64,000 nt of DNA, from assembly GCA_900550865.1 (NCBI GenBank), contig URTM01000013.1:1-64000 (forward strand), in the 5' to 3' direction. Positions 8,839-18,480 of this stretch are shown here, one piece after another; position 1 is the first letter of the stretch, and each line of letters begins with the position of its first letter. The notes beneath the pieces are model-generated. The model was not told the DNA's origin and did no database searches. It was given only the letters and a program-made list of their open reading frames with translations. The translations under genes were made by a program, and so were the position numbers. The stretch comes from an uncultured Dorea sp. (GTDB lineage Bacteria; Bacillota; Clostridia; Lachnospirales; Lachnospiraceae).

Positions 8839-10845
8839 TTATTTAAACAGATTCTTGAATTTCTCTATCACACTGGTCTCTTCCGTCTTTTCTTTCGTCT
8901 TCTTTGCTTTCTCTTTCTTCTCAATTGCATCGGTCTTAATTACGAACTGAACCAAATCAATATTGCCGTTCTTCTCAGATACGAAAGATGTTGTCTCGGA
9001 ATCACCTCCTGAAAGAGAATCCAGCATTTCATTCATCGTATCTTCAATCTTCGTATCCATACCATCTGTCTGATCGTAGAATTCCTGTGTTCCGTCTTTT
9101 AATTCTTTGGTGCCATCATTCAGTGTCAGCAGTCCCTGGTACAGCTCTGTTGTTCCATTCTTCAATGATTTCGAACCATTTACCAGCTTCTTGCTTCCAT
9201 TTGTAAGACTGACCGTTCCTGAGTTGATCTTAGAGTAAGCTTTTGTGATTGCCGCAACGCCTTCAGTATAAGCGTTTACTCCTTTATCCAGTTTTGTATA
9301 ATTGGCTGTAAGCTGATCTATTCCATTCTTTAATGCAGTTACATTTCCGGACAGGCCTGATAATGTATTCGAAAGCTGTCCGATCGCACTGTCAAATGCT
9401 TCATAGTTCGTATTAAGCTGTGACAGTCCGGATACCAGTTCTCCGGTTCCCTGAGATACGCCGTTCAGATACTGTTCCGTTCCGCCAAGTGCCGCACTGT
9501 TGCTCTTCAGAAGTATTACCGCCTGTGTCAGACTGCTGATCTGGGACTGCATCTGTGCAACCTGCTGCTGATATACTTCATTTGTTGCATAGTCCGGCAT
9601 GCTCTTTAACTGTGCAATGGAATTATTTAATTCACTTATCTGTCCTGAAATCGTATTGATTGCTGATGCATTTCCCGACTGAAGCTGATCAATATCTAAT
9701 CCGTTGGCCTTCATGGCTGACTTGTAACCTGCATAAGAAAGATTCGACTGTAACGCCTCTGCCCCATTATATGCATTTGTAATTCCCTGTTTGATTGCTG
9801 CCGAACTGCTGGTAAGCTGTTCTAACTGACTTGCATCCACAGATACATTCGCAAGCTGTGACTGAATGATCTGCAATGCTGTCAGAACTTCTTTCGAACC
9901 TCCGGTCAGGGTGGAAGACTGACTGTCCAGTGTATTCAATGCCGTCTGCATATCTGTCACACCATTTTTCAGTGTCTCAAGACCTGCATCCAGTGAATTG
10001 ATGCCATCGGCCAGTGACGAAGCACCATCGGAAAGACTGCTGCCGCCATCGGTAAGAGAATCGGTTCCGTCCGAAAGTGTTCCGGCTCCGTCATTTAACT
10101 GCTTTGCCGCATCCATGATCTGTGTCACTTTATCCATCAGTTCATCATCATCAATATCCACATTCAGATTCATCCTTACCGCATTGATTGCAACTGCATC
10201 CATCTCAAAATCTTTGACATCCGCTGTGATCTCTGCATCTAGACCCTTTCCCGGAAGAACCGTGTAGCTGATCTGTTTGCTGGATCCTACATTTGCAAGT
10301 GTTGCTCCATCGGCCGTAATATTTTCACAGTTATCTGTATCCAATGTCAGGCTCGCCATCAGTGCACTGCTGTCATAGAAATCAGAATCACAGTTTTCAT
10401 TCTTATCGATGGTGATGTGCATCTTGAGCGCACCGGATTTTCCGGCAATTTTTTCCGGCGTGATCTTCTTTCCATCCAATGTATATGTGATGTCTATATT
10501 CCACGGAATCTCTGTGTCATTCATTGTTCCCTGATAATAGACTTTCTCTTTATCCGAAGAAAAAGTAACTTTATCCCCATTCTGCTTGATCTTGTCGGTT
10601 GTATTCAACATTTTTACGGAACTGTAATCCCCGTAATCTGTCACCTTTCCTTTTCCAAAAATGTTAACCGCATTGATATTTTTCACATCGCCGTCTGCAT
10701 CTGTCATGATGTAGATGACTTCTTCTTTCTTACTTTCTGTATCATTCTTCTGATCCGCTGCATATGCATTCACACCAGTTATGCCGATGCTTCCTGCGGA
10801 CATCATCACTGCCATCGTTCCCGCGATCACTCTGTTTTTATTCAT
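8839..10845 (-). CDS. Secreted coiled repeat protein (YhgE/Pip-like ectodomain)
   Basis: A 668-residue protein with a Sec signal peptide (cleavage near AYA-A, residue 30), a beta-rich N-terminal domain and a long central region of heptad-like Leu/Asp-Gly repeats (for example LSDGTDSLTDGGSSLSDGAS, LNDGTKELKDGTQEFYD). This repeat is typical of the extracellular part of YhgE/Pip proteins and of proteins paired with MMPL exporters in Firmicutes. No C-terminal membrane helix is evident; the end is Lys-rich (IEKFKNLFK). The start is ATG at 10845, six bases after AGGAAG; TTG at 10863 is unlikely. It is the last gene of the MMPL operon and is probably the extracytoplasmic partner of that exporter. 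Confidence 0.75.
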   Translation of the reverse strand: MNKNRVIAGTMAVMMSAGSIGITGVNAYAADQKNDTESKKEEVIYIMTDADGDVKNINAVNIFGKGKVTDYGDYSSVKMLNTTDKIKQNGDKVTFSSDKEKVYYQGTMNDTEIPWNIDITYTLDGKKITPEKIAGKSGALKMHITIDKNENCDSDFYDSSALMASLTLDTDNCENITADGATLANVGSSKQISYTVLPGKGLDAEITADVKDFEMDAVAINAVRMNLNVDIDDDELMDKVTQIMDAAKQLNDGAGTLSDGTDSLTDGGSSLSDGASSLADGINSLDAGLETLKNGVTDMQTALNTLDSQSSTLTGGSKEVLTALQIIQSQLANVSVDASQLEQLTSSSAAIKQGITNAYNGAEALQSNLSYAGYKSAMKANGLDIDQLQSGNASAINTISGQISELNNSIAQLKSMPDYATNEVYQQQVAQMQSQISSLTQAVILLKSNSAALGGTEQYLNGVSQGTGELVSGLSQLNTNYEAFDSAIGQLSNTLSGLSGNVTALKNGIDQLTANYTKLDKGVNAYTEGVAAITKAYSKINSGTVSLTNGSKKLVNGSKSLKNGTTELYQGLLTLNDGTKELKDGTQEFYDQTDGMDTKIEDTMNEMLDSLSGGDSETTSFVSEKNGNIDLVQFVIKTDAIEKKEKAKKTKEKTEETSVIEKFKNLFK

Positions 10846-10920
10846 TTCCATCTTCCTTTTCAAATTATTTTATTTCTATTTGTATTTTTTTATTTCTATT
10901 TTCCATATCTGATTTCTCTA

Positions 10921-13005
10921 TTACTTTTCTGTATTATTTTCTGTTACACCGATCTGCTTCACAGCCAGGTTTTTCTTTTTCCCGATAAATGTTCTGTCAA
11001 ACAGGTACAACATACCTGGCAATGCGAACAGCACGATGATCAGTGAACACAGTGTTCCCTTTCCAAGGAAGAAACCAAGCTGTGACAATAATCCATGTGT
11101 CGATATCACTCCAAGCAGGAATCCTACTACGGTCAGAACACTTCCTGATGTCAGGATGGATACTGTGACCGCCGACATCGTCTTGGTAACTGCCTCTTTC
11201 TTTCCCATCATCTGCCGGCTTTCTTTATACCGCTCGGTCAGAAGGATTGCATAGTCTACAGTCGCACCAAGCTGTACCGAGCTGATGATCAGATATGCTA
11301 TATAGAAAATTCTCTGTCCTGTAAAATATGGAATGGATAAGTTGATCCATATCGCTGTCTCGATTCCGAGTACCAGAAGGACCGGCAGTACAACTGATTT
11401 CAAGGATAATAACAATACCAGGAATACCGCTCCAATTGCCACCAGATTTACCTTCTCCATATCGTGCGTGATCGTGTCCATCAGGTCATAGGTGGAGACA
11501 CCTTCCCCTGCGAGATACCACTCTCCTGGGTAATATTTTCCTGCTGTATTCCGGATCTCTTTCACCAGGTCAAATGTCGCATCTCCTTCATATTCCGCAT
11601 CTACCGAAAGCACCATTCTCGTATATTTATCCGAACATAATTTTGAATATGTCTCGTCATCCAGATAACATTCCGGGATCTCGGCTCCCACAGTATCCAC
11701 ATAGGAAATGATTCCTGTCACTTCCTGAATCTTATGAAGTGCATCCGAAAGCTTTTTCTGCGTTGCCTTATCTTCTTTTGGAACCATCAGCACATACGTG
11801 TCACTTTTTCCGAAAATCTTTTCTATCTCTGCAGTATCGGCTCCCGTCTGCGTCTTTTCATTAAAAATCTTGGATGCTCCGTAATAAAAACTGTTGGAAT
11901 TCGATGCCAGATAAGATGGAACAATCAACAGTACGAATAACAGCATTACCGGTATCATGATCTTCTGTACTGTCCTGCCAAATCCACGAAACGACGGAAC
12001 AAACGGTCTGTGTTCCAGTTTATCCAGCCATTTATACGTGCAAAGAATCAGGCACGGCATAAATGTAAATACGGTCACCAGACTGATTGCAATTCCTTTC
12101 GCCAGTGCTCTTCCAAGGTCCGGTCCAATCTGGAACTGCATCAGGCACAATGCCAGGAACCCAATCACGGTTGTCAGTCCGCTTGATAAGATGGAAGACG
12201 TTGACATCGTCAGTGCATCTACCATCGCCTTCTTCGTATCCAGTTCTGCTTTCCTGCATTCTGTAAACCTGTGGATCAGAAATACGGAATAATCCATAGA
12301 GACCGCAAGCTGCAAGATGTTTCCGGCCGCATTTGTCACGAATGATATCTCACCAAATATCAGGTTACTTCCTGCATTTAATATGATCGCAACTCCCAGT
12401 CCCGTCATTACGATCACCGGTTCAAACCAGGAATCTGTGGTGATGATCAACACAAGGATTACAAATAATACTGCAATCACAGCAATTCTTCCAATCTCTT
12501 TTACCGTACTCGTGGTTGCCGCCGCAGTAGATACCGCACTTCCTGTCATGGCATTGTCATCACCGATAATCTTACGGATATCATTCACGGCATCTACACG
12601 TTTCTTCTTATCGATGGTTACGGAAAATAACGCATTTTTGTCTTTATAATAATTTTCCACTGTATCTTTATCCAATATTTCCAATGGTACATCCACCGAT
12701 ACGGCATCATCCAGCCAGGTAACATCCGTTACTCCGTCTACTTTTTTCAACTTTTCTTTATACTTCAATGCCTCTGGTACACTCACGTCTTTGATCATTA
12801 CCCTGGCATTCGGTACCCCGCCGTCGAACTCTTTATTCATCAGATCCAGTGCCACAGTAGAAGCACTGTCCTCCGGCAGATAATCATTCATATCGTAGTT
12901 TACACCGATCTGTGTCTTACAGATTGCACAGACAATCACTGCAACCGCATAAAATGCTATGACCAGTTTCCGGTGATCCACTACCCATTCATAAGCTTTT
13001 CTCAT
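10921..13005 (-). CDS. MMPL/RND-family exporter
   Basis: A 694-residue RND-superfamily membrane protein with two MMPL repeats, each with one helix, a large extracellular loop and five helices. The second helix clusters begin near VIAVLFVILVLIITTD and VNLVAIGAVFLVLLLSL. Proton-relay-like acidic residues lie in AVSMDYSVFLIHRF and LGATVDYAILLTERY. MMPL proteins export lipids, glycolipids or hydrophobic drugs. It lies between a small soluble protein (33 bases upstream) and the coiled secreted protein (75 bases downstream). The divergent TetR gene suggests induction by a hydrophobic effector. The substrate is unknown. Confidence 0.88.
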   Translation of the reverse strand: MRKAYEWVVDHRKLVIAFYAVAVIVCAICKTQIGVNYDMNDYLPEDSASTVALDLMNKEFDGGVPNARVMIKDVSVPEALKYKEKLKKVDGVTDVTWLDDAVSVDVPLEILDKDTVENYYKDKNALFSVTIDKKKRVDAVNDIRKIIGDDNAMTGSAVSTAAATTSTVKEIGRIAVIAVLFVILVLIITTDSWFEPVIVMTGLGVAIILNAGSNLIFGEISFVTNAAGNILQLAVSMDYSVFLIHRFTECRKAELDTKKAMVDALTMSTSSILSSGLTTVIGFLALCLMQFQIGPDLGRALAKGIAISLVTVFTFMPCLILCTYKWLDKLEHRPFVPSFRGFGRTVQKIMIPVMLLFVLLIVPSYLASNSNSFYYGASKIFNEKTQTGADTAEIEKIFGKSDTYVLMVPKEDKATQKKLSDALHKIQEVTGIISYVDTVGAEIPECYLDDETYSKLCSDKYTRMVLSVDAEYEGDATFDLVKEIRNTAGKYYPGEWYLAGEGVSTYDLMDTITHDMEKVNLVAIGAVFLVLLLSLKSVVLPVLLVLGIETAIWINLSIPYFTGQRIFYIAYLIISSVQLGATVDYAILLTERYKESRQMMGKKEAVTKTMSAVTVSILTSGSVLTVVGFLLGVISTHGLLSQLGFFLGKGTLCSLIIVLFALPGMLYLFDRTFIGKKKNLAVKQIGVTENNTEK

Positions 13006-13037
13006 CTTCCTATATCCTTTCTTTTATATTTTTCCTC

Positions 13038-13373
13038 TTATAATCCCTCTTTGTATCCGGTAAGATCATATGTTTTCCCTTTATCCTTGATCTGCATATG
13101 GAGGTTCTCGCCTTCAATCATTCCATATCCGGTATACGCAATCTTTCGGATCCCGATGTCCAGTTCTCCGGATATCATCATCTGTTTATCCTTCAGAAGT
13201 CCCGAAAATTCGGTTGTCTTTCCAAGTATATTCATAGTCCCGGTTACATTTCCATGGTCTTCTCTATACCGCATGCTTCCATGCCGGATCCCAAGCGGCA
13301 CCTTCATTTCTATTCTGTATTCCTCATATTTATTTCTCTCATCGGATTTTTCTTTTTCCCATCTGTCCATCAT
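13038..13373 (-). CDS. Small unknown protein, first gene of MMPL operon
   Basis: A 111-residue soluble protein. The start ATG at 13373 sits six bases after AGGAGG, strong evidence that it is translated. The first 20 residues are charged; the rest has alternating hydrophobic strands (GNVTGTMNILGKTTEFSG, GKTYDLTGYKEGL), suggesting a small all-beta fold. There is no signal peptide. I do not recognise the family. Its place before the exporter suggests an accessory or sensing role, which is inference only. Confidence 0.65.
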   Translation of the reverse strand: MMDRWEKEKSDERNKYEEYRIEMKVPLGIRHGSMRYREDHGNVTGTMNILGKTTEFSGLLKDKQMMISGELDIGIRKIAYTGYGMIEGENLHMQIKDKGKTYDLTGYKEGL

Positions 13374-13567
13374 ATTCCACCTCCTGCGCAATCCGATTAT
13401 ATGAAAATGTGCTCCCCGATTCCACGGACAAATCTCCCTCAGTGTGCAAATACGGACAAATCATTCAATTTGATGGGCAAATGTGTGTAAAAAAGAATTG
13501 TTATTTTGATGGACAATCGTATAATAGATTACAGTAAATCTGTCCTGACAGATTGTATTTTGTTACA

Positions 13568-13615
13568 CAGAGAACTTGCCACCGGCAGCTTCTCTTGCAT
13601 ACTTTGGCATTCAAA
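13568..13615. repeat. Dispersed palindromic repeat, copy A
   Basis: The core at 13571-13593 reads AGAACTTGCCACCGGCAGCT followed by TCT, a near palindrome. It is followed by GCATACTTTGGCATTC and an A-run. It matches the copies near 40350, 41879 and 43942. This copy ends inside the leader of the TetR gene, directly before its ribosome site. Confidence 0.65.
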
Positions 13616-13631
13616 AAGGAGAGAAATGATC

Positions 13632-14207
13632 ATGACACACGAAGAAACATCATTACAGACAAAAACAATGCTTTGTACTTCCCTAAAAAAGATCATGAAG
13701 CACAAACCCTTTTCAAAAATAACGGTCAGCGAGCTTATCAAAGACTGCAACCTGAACCGCAAAACTTTTTATTATCATTTTGAAGATATCTATGGATTGT
13801 TAAAATGGATGCTCGAACAGGAAGCATTCGAGGTAGTACGCCAGTTTGATCTTCTGGTCGATTATAAGGATGCGTTTAATTTTGTAGTGGATTATGTGAA
13901 TGAGAATGCTTATTTTCTGAATTGTATTTATGACTCGGTCGGACGTGACCAGTTGAAGCGTTTCTTTTATAAAGATTTTATTGGATTAATCGAAAAGCTT
14001 ATCCGTGACACGGAGGCCCGGATGAATCTTTCTATTGATGATCATTACCGGTATTTTCTGTGTAATTTTTACACGGAAGCGATCGCCGGGATGCTGATCA
14101 TGCTGTTCCAGCATCCGGAGATCTGTGATAGAGAGAAGACGTTTGAGTATTTTTCTGTGATATTGAATAATTCATTGCCGGCAGTGTTAGCTGGTAAACA
14201 TAAATAA
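13632..14207 (+). CDS. TetR/AcrR-family regulator
   Basis: A 191-residue TetR-type repressor with an N-terminal helix-turn-helix (FSKITVSELIKDCNLNRKTFYYHFEDIYGLL). The C-terminal ligand domain resembles the TetR_C group seen in DhaS-like regulators (YFLNCIYDSVGRDQLKRFF, YFLCNFYTEAIAGMLIM). The start is ATG at 13632, eight bases after AAGGAG; upstream in-frame starts would run through a repeat copy. It is divergent from the MMPL operon, its likely target, which it would repress until a ligand binds. Confidence 0.85.
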   Translation: MTHEETSLQTKTMLCTSLKKIMKHKPFSKITVSELIKDCNLNRKTFYYHFEDIYGLLKWMLEQEAFEVVRQFDLLVDYKDAFNFVVDYVNENAYFLNCIYDSVGRDQLKRFFYKDFIGLIEKLIRDTEARMNLSIDDHYRYFLCNFYTEAIAGMLIMLFQHPEICDREKTFEYFSVILNNSLPAVLAGKHK

Positions 14208-14299
14208 ACTTTACAACTTTTCTTTTTAGTATATTTTTATTCTTGACATTTTTTCATTTATGATATTTTTTCCCGTTCTTCCATCGTTCGAAGTGGTAT

Positions 14300-14338
14300 T
14301 GAAAATCTTCCTAGTCAATACAACCAGAAAGATTTTCA
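14300..14338. terminator. Hairpin between convergent tetR and TSUP genes
   Basis: TGAAAATCTT and AAGATTTTCA form a 10-bp stem with a 19-base loop. T-tracts are weak, so the terminator role is tentative. Confidence 0.45.
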
Positions 14339-14351
14339 TTCATTTTCTCTA

Positions 14352-15128
14352 TTAATTTAAAACTGAAAACGCCATAACCACAATCCCAAGTATCACCAAT
14401 ATCACCCCCGTTGCCCGGTTCAATGTCTTCGGTGTTGCCTTATTCGCAAATACTGCCGCAATCCTTGCCCACAACAGTGTGAACACAATACATAAAATCC
14501 ACACCGCTATATTCGGCATTCCCCCGATTGCAAAATGCGAAACTGCGCCGGTAAAGGCAGTAAATGTCATGATAAATACACTCGTTCCGACCGCCGTCTT
14601 AAGTTCATATCCAAGCACAGAAGTCAGGATCAGAAGCATCATCATACCGCCTCCGGCACCGATAAATCCACAGATAAATCCGATCAGCACACCACAGATT
14701 ACCGACTGCACTGCACGTTTCTTCGGTGATACTTTTTCCATGGCTTCTTTTGTTGTCATGACAGGTTTTACAATGAACTTAATGCCAAGCAAGAATGTCA
14801 TAAATACCGAGAAATTTCCCATCGTTGTAGATGGTACCAGACTGGACACATAACTTCCCACAACGGTAAAGGCAAGTACGCTGACCATCATGATCAGACC
14901 ATTCTTCACATCCAGATTCTTATTCTTTCCATATGTATAGGCAGATACTGCGCTTGCAAGTACATCTGATGAAAGCGCGATTCCGACTGCCATATAAGGA
15001 TCCATTCCAAGAAATGTGATCAGCATCGGACTAATCACTGCCGCCGCACTCATTCCGGCAAATCCGGTTCCGAGTCCGGCTCCCATACCTGCAAAAAATG
15101 TTACGATAATCATTAATATTGTATTCAT
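14352..15128 (-). CDS. TauE/SafE (TSUP) family permease
   Basis: A 258-residue inner-membrane protein with about eight helices, a TauE/SafE-family permease. The family repeats are seen as GAGLGTGFAGMSAA near the N-terminus and IGFICGFIGAGGGMMMLLIL in the second half. These proteins move sulfite, sulfonates, sulfolactate or other small organic anions. Its ATG directly abuts the stop codon of marR (TAG-ATG), so the two are translationally coupled and probably regulated by that MarR protein. Confidence 0.85.
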   Translation of the reverse strand: MNTILMIIVTFFAGMGAGLGTGFAGMSAAAVISPMLITFLGMDPYMAVGIALSSDVLASAVSAYTYGKNKNLDVKNGLIMMVSVLAFTVVGSYVSSLVPSTTMGNFSVFMTFLLGIKFIVKPVMTTKEAMEKVSPKKRAVQSVICGVLIGFICGFIGAGGGMMMLLILTSVLGYELKTAVGTSVFIMTFTAFTGAVSHFAIGGMPNIAVWILCIVFTLLWARIAAVFANKATPKTLNRATGVILVILGIVVMAFSVLN

Positions 15129-15563
15129 CTAGTTCTTTTCCTCCAACATCTTCTCTATATTCGCTTCCATATGCGCCATTCCTTTTTGAAGGGCTTTTCT
15201 TGTATCTTCATTCATTCCTTCAAATAGTTTTTCAACGAATGACTGCTGGAGTTTCTGTCCTTCTTGGATAATCTCTTTTGACTTTTCTGTACAGATCAGA
15301 TGAACTTTTCTCCGGTCTCCTGCTACACTTTTCCGCTCCAGATAGCCTTCATTCACAAGTTTATCCACATTTATCGAAACAAGATTGGCTTTGATTTTTC
15401 GTATTTCTACGATATCTCTGGCAGTTTTATATTCTGGATTGTTCGCCAGGAAAAGTAAGATATCAAATGCGGTCTGTGGAATATTCAGTTCATGGCATAA
15501 CGGTTTGCATATCTCACTGTATGCTTTTGACAGCTTTTCTGCAAATTCAATTCCTAGATTCAT
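15129..15563 (-). CDS. MarR-family transcriptional regulator
   Basis: A 144-residue MarR-type regulator. The winged helix spans about residues 35-100, with the recognition region TARDIVEIRKIKANLVSINV and the wing ERKSVAGDRRKVHL, the Asp-Arg-Arg wing being typical. AAGGAGG precedes the ATG. It forms an operon with the TSUP permease, probably repressing both genes from a palindrome in its own promoter (15585-15596). Confidence 0.88.
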   Translation of the reverse strand: MNLGIEFAEKLSKAYSEICKPLCHELNIPQTAFDILLFLANNPEYKTARDIVEIRKIKANLVSINVDKLVNEGYLERKSVAGDRRKVHLICTEKSKEIIQEGQKLQQSFVEKLFEGMNEDTRKALQKGMAHMEANIEKMLEEKN

Positions 15564-15584
15564 ATATATGATCCTCCTTTTTAT

Positions 15585-15642
15585 TTCAAATTTGAACTAT
15601 TCATTTTTGTATTAATATAACACTTGGAAATGCACTTGTAAA
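15585..15642 (-). promoter_or_regulatory. marR promoter and operator
   Basis: On the minus strand TTTACA (15637-15642), a 17-base spacer and TATATT (15614-15619) form a promoter. The perfect palindrome TTCAAATTTGAA (15585-15596) lies about +11 to +22, a fitting autoregulatory MarR operator. Confidence 0.65.
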
Positions 15643-15670
15643 GTGCTGTCAGATATAAACTTATATGACA

Positions 15671-15719
15671 GAGCAAAGTAAAAGCCTTCAAAGTTCCCAC
15701 TCTGAAGGCTTTCTTGCTC
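15671..15719 (-). terminator. Terminator of the thi operon
   Basis: AAAGCCTTCA and TGAAGGCTTT form a 10-bp stem, extended by GAGCAA/TTGCTC outside. It lies 31 bases after the tenI stop. The U-tract is short on both strands. Confidence 0.6.
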
Positions 15720-15749
15720 TTTTATAAATGAGCCGTTCTATTTCAGTTG

Positions 15750-16349
15750 CTATATTTCCATCATCCCAGACATAATACATCCCCCAACTGCTCCACATTT
15801 TTCCATATCATTCCACTGTTCTTCATCAAATTTTATTCCACCGATTCCATACACCGGAATGCTAACTTCCCGGCAAACTGCTTTTAAGAATTCCAATCCT
15901 CTTGGCGGTAATCCCTTCTTACAGTCTGTTGCATAAATATGTCCTGCCGTAAGATAAGATGCACCTAATCGCTCTGCTTCTTTCGCTTCTTCTACAGAAT
16001 GTATAGAAATTCCAATCTTTATAAACTTATTCTTTTCTTCATCGGGCAATTTTTGCAAAACCGGAAGTGGCAGATGCACAGATGTACATCCCAGTTCTAT
16101 TGCAGTCTCCCAGAAATTATGAAGAATACAAGACACCTGATAACGGCTGCAAATATCTATTACTTCTTTCGCCAATCTCCCATATTCCTCTTCTGTCAGA
16201 TCTTTTTCCCTTAAGATCACAGCTTCCGGATCTATCTTGCAGACTCTTTCTATCTGCTCTAAAAATGGACGCTTACAAAGCTTACGGTTACTGACTGCAA
16301 TAATTCTGAATGTCTGATTCTTTAAATGATTCCTCTCATTTACTATCAT
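15750..16349 (-). CDS. tenI: TenI/ThiE-like protein (thiazole tautomerase or TMP synthase)
   Basis: A 199-residue TIM-barrel protein of the ThiE/TenI family. It has ILREKDL near the N-terminus, SVHLPLPVLQ, GISIHSVEEA, then GHIYATDCKKGLPPRG and PVYGIGGI. The GH-TDCKKGLPPRG stretch matches TenI, which tautomerises the thiazole carboxylate made by ThiG, more than ThiE, which couples thiazole and pyrimidine. It is the last gene of the thi operon; no separate thiE is in this window, so it might fill either role. The ATG at 16349 has AGGA eight bases upstream; earlier in-frame starts overlap the thiH end. Confidence 0.78.
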   Translation of the reverse strand: MIVNERNHLKNQTFRIIAVSNRKLCKRPFLEQIERVCKIDPEAVILREKDLTEEEYGRLAKEVIDICSRYQVSCILHNFWETAIELGCTSVHLPLPVLQKLPDEEKNKFIKIGISIHSVEEAKEAERLGASYLTAGHIYATDCKKGLPPRGLEFLKAVCREVSIPVYGIGGIKFDEEQWNDMEKCGAVGGCIMSGMMEI

Positions 16350-16359
16350 AAACTCTGTC

Positions 16360-17586
16360 CTACACATAGATATAATCACTCATTACCGGCTGAAGATTAT
16401 GTTTCAGAAGTGCCTGATATACCTCATCCACAGAACGTCCATCTGAAATTTCAAACTGATCGTCACCCTTGTCTTCGATATCTTCTACATGACTTCCGAT
16501 ACCGGTACTTACGCCTGCAGATATCTTTGTTGCAGCAATACTTACCAGATTATCGCGGACTCTTTCACATTCTCTTGTCGAAACTGTAATACTTGCAAAT
16601 GGCATAAACAGACGGTATGCACACACTACCTGCAAGAGCTGCGGTTCGTGCACATCCATCGGATTGATCCTGTCATTATTAATGATCGGACGAAGTCTCG
16701 GACATGAAAATGCAATTTCTGCATGTGGATATTTTCTCTGTAATAAGTAAGCATGATATCCTGTCGCAAATGCGTCCTTCCGGAAATCATCCAGTCCCAG
16801 AAGCGCTCCGAATCCGACGCCGCGCATGCCGCCTCTTAATGCTCTTTCCTGTGCATTGACACGGTATGGATAGATTCTCTTATGTCCTGCAAGATGAAGT
16901 GTCTCGTATTTATCCGAATTGTATGTCTCCTGGAATACCGTTACATAATCTGCTCCGCATTCATGCAGATATGCGTATTCGTCTGAATTCACCGGGTAGA
17001 TTTCCAGACCTATGACTTTAAAATATTTTCTGGCAATTTTACATGCTTCACCGATATATTCTACGGTAGATTTGTTACGGCTTTCCCCTGTAAGAATCAA
17101 TATTTCCTGCAGACCGGTCTCGGCGATGGCTGCCATTTCTTTTTCAATCTCTTCGGCATTTAACTGTGCACGGTTGATTTTATTATGGCAATTGAAACCA
17201 CAGTAAATGCAATAGTTCTCGCAATAATTTGCGATATAGATTGGTGTGAACATATAGACACTGTTACCAAAATGCTTTCTCGTCTCGATCTGCGCTGCCT
17301 GCGCGATCTCCTCCAGAAATGGCAACGCTGCCGGAGACAATAACGCCTGAAAATCCTCCGGTGTACGTTCCGTATGTGCCAGTGCACGTTTTACGTCTTC
17401 TGCTGTATAGCGGTCATAATCATATGCTTCCATCGCTGCTACGACCTGATCGAGTATCTCTGATCCGATATCTTCCATACCCGGAAGGTATGTCATGTGA
17501 TCGATGCGGTTCTTCTTCTGATCTTCCAGAATCTCCTCGCTTAAAATACTTTCATTAATATGTGTATCTTCATGATTTGTTCCCAT
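16360..17586 (-). CDS. thiH: 2-iminoacetate synthase ThiH
   Basis: A 408-residue radical-SAM enzyme that splits tyrosine to give dehydroglycine for thiazole formation. The cluster motif CENYCIYC (CxxxCxxC) sits near residue 121-128. Conserved blocks follow: EILILTGESRNKS, VFQETYN, LGLDDFRKDAFATGYHAYLLQ. It is slightly longer than usual (about 370) because of an acidic N-terminal extension. The ATG at 17586 follows AGGAGG by eight bases. It works with ThiG, ThiS and ThiF encoded in the same operon. Confidence 0.93.
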   Translation of the reverse strand: MGTNHEDTHINESILSEEILEDQKKNRIDHMTYLPGMEDIGSEILDQVVAAMEAYDYDRYTAEDVKRALAHTERTPEDFQALLSPAALPFLEEIAQAAQIETRKHFGNSVYMFTPIYIANYCENYCIYCGFNCHNKINRAQLNAEEIEKEMAAIAETGLQEILILTGESRNKSTVEYIGEACKIARKYFKVIGLEIYPVNSDEYAYLHECGADYVTVFQETYNSDKYETLHLAGHKRIYPYRVNAQERALRGGMRGVGFGALLGLDDFRKDAFATGYHAYLLQRKYPHAEIAFSCPRLRPIINNDRINPMDVHEPQLLQVVCAYRLFMPFASITVSTRECERVRDNLVSIAATKISAGVSTGIGSHVEDIEDKGDDQFEISDGRSVDEVYQALLKHNLQPVMSDYIYV

Positions 17587-17598
17587 CTGTCGTGCCTC

Positions 17599-18387
17599 CT
17601 AATCCTGCAGAAATCCGGTCAGTGGTGATGATGCACTGGCCCCACGCTCTATCGTTCTTCCAAGTCCGGAAAGGTACGCACTTCTACCCGCTTCGATTGC
17701 TTTCTTGAATGCTTCCGCCATCGCCGGTACATCTCCTGCTGTTGCAATTGCCGTATTTGCCATCACTGCAGCCGCTCCCATCTCCATTGCCTCACATGCC
17801 TGGGACGGGCGTCCGATTCCGGCATCTACGATAATCGGCAAGTCAATCTCATCGATTAGGATCTGGATGAAATCTTTTGTACTGAGTCCTTTGTTTGAGC
17901 CGATCGGTGCACCAAGCGGCATGATACATGCTGCTCCGGCATTTGCAAGATCTCTTGCAGCATTCAGATCCGGGTACATATATGGCATAACTACGAATCC
18001 TTCTTTTGCAAGAATTTCTGTAGCTTTGATCGTCTCATAGTTATCCGGAAGGAGATATTTCGAATCTCTTACCACTTCCACTTTGACGAAATTACCACAT
18101 CCGACTTCTCTGGAAAGTCTGGCGATACGGACAGCTTCTTCTGCATTTCTGGCTCCTGATGTATTCGGAAGTAATGTCACATCTTCCGGAATATAATCCA
18201 GGATATTTGCCAGTCCCCCTTCATTTGCACGACGGAGTGCCAGTGTAATAATCTGTGCTCCTGCTTTTTCCACACATGCTTTCACCAGATCCAGCGAGAA
18301 TTTCCCCGAACCTAATATAAAACGAGAAGTAAACTCTTTTCCTCCAAGTGTAAATGTATCTGTATTTTTTATTTCTTTTTTATCCAT
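17599..18387 (-). CDS. thiG: Thiazole synthase ThiG
   Basis: A 262-residue ThiG. It forms the thiazole phosphate from DXP, dehydroglycine and ThiS thiocarboxylate. Visible family blocks: FTSRFILGSGKF, LLPNTSGARNAEEAVRIARL, FVKVEVV (with the Schiff-base Lys), PLGAPIGSNKGL and VDAGIGRPSQACEAMEMGA. Length and sequence are typical. It lies 12 bases upstream of thiH. Confidence 0.95.
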   Translation of the reverse strand: MDKKEIKNTDTFTLGGKEFTSRFILGSGKFSLDLVKACVEKAGAQIITLALRRANEGGLANILDYIPEDVTLLPNTSGARNAEEAVRIARLSREVGCGNFVKVEVVRDSKYLLPDNYETIKATEILAKEGFVVMPYMYPDLNAARDLANAGAACIMPLGAPIGSNKGLSTKDFIQILIDEIDLPIIVDAGIGRPSQACEAMEMGAAAVMANTAIATAGDVPAMAEAFKKAIEAGRSAYLSGLGRTIERGASASSPLTGFLQD

Positions 18388-18480
18388 AATCAGGACCTTC
18401 TTTCCTATTATTTTCTGCTCACGCTTTCTTATTCATCTATCGTTTTTCAAGCATGAATCTTATGTTTCTTACCTGTCTTT

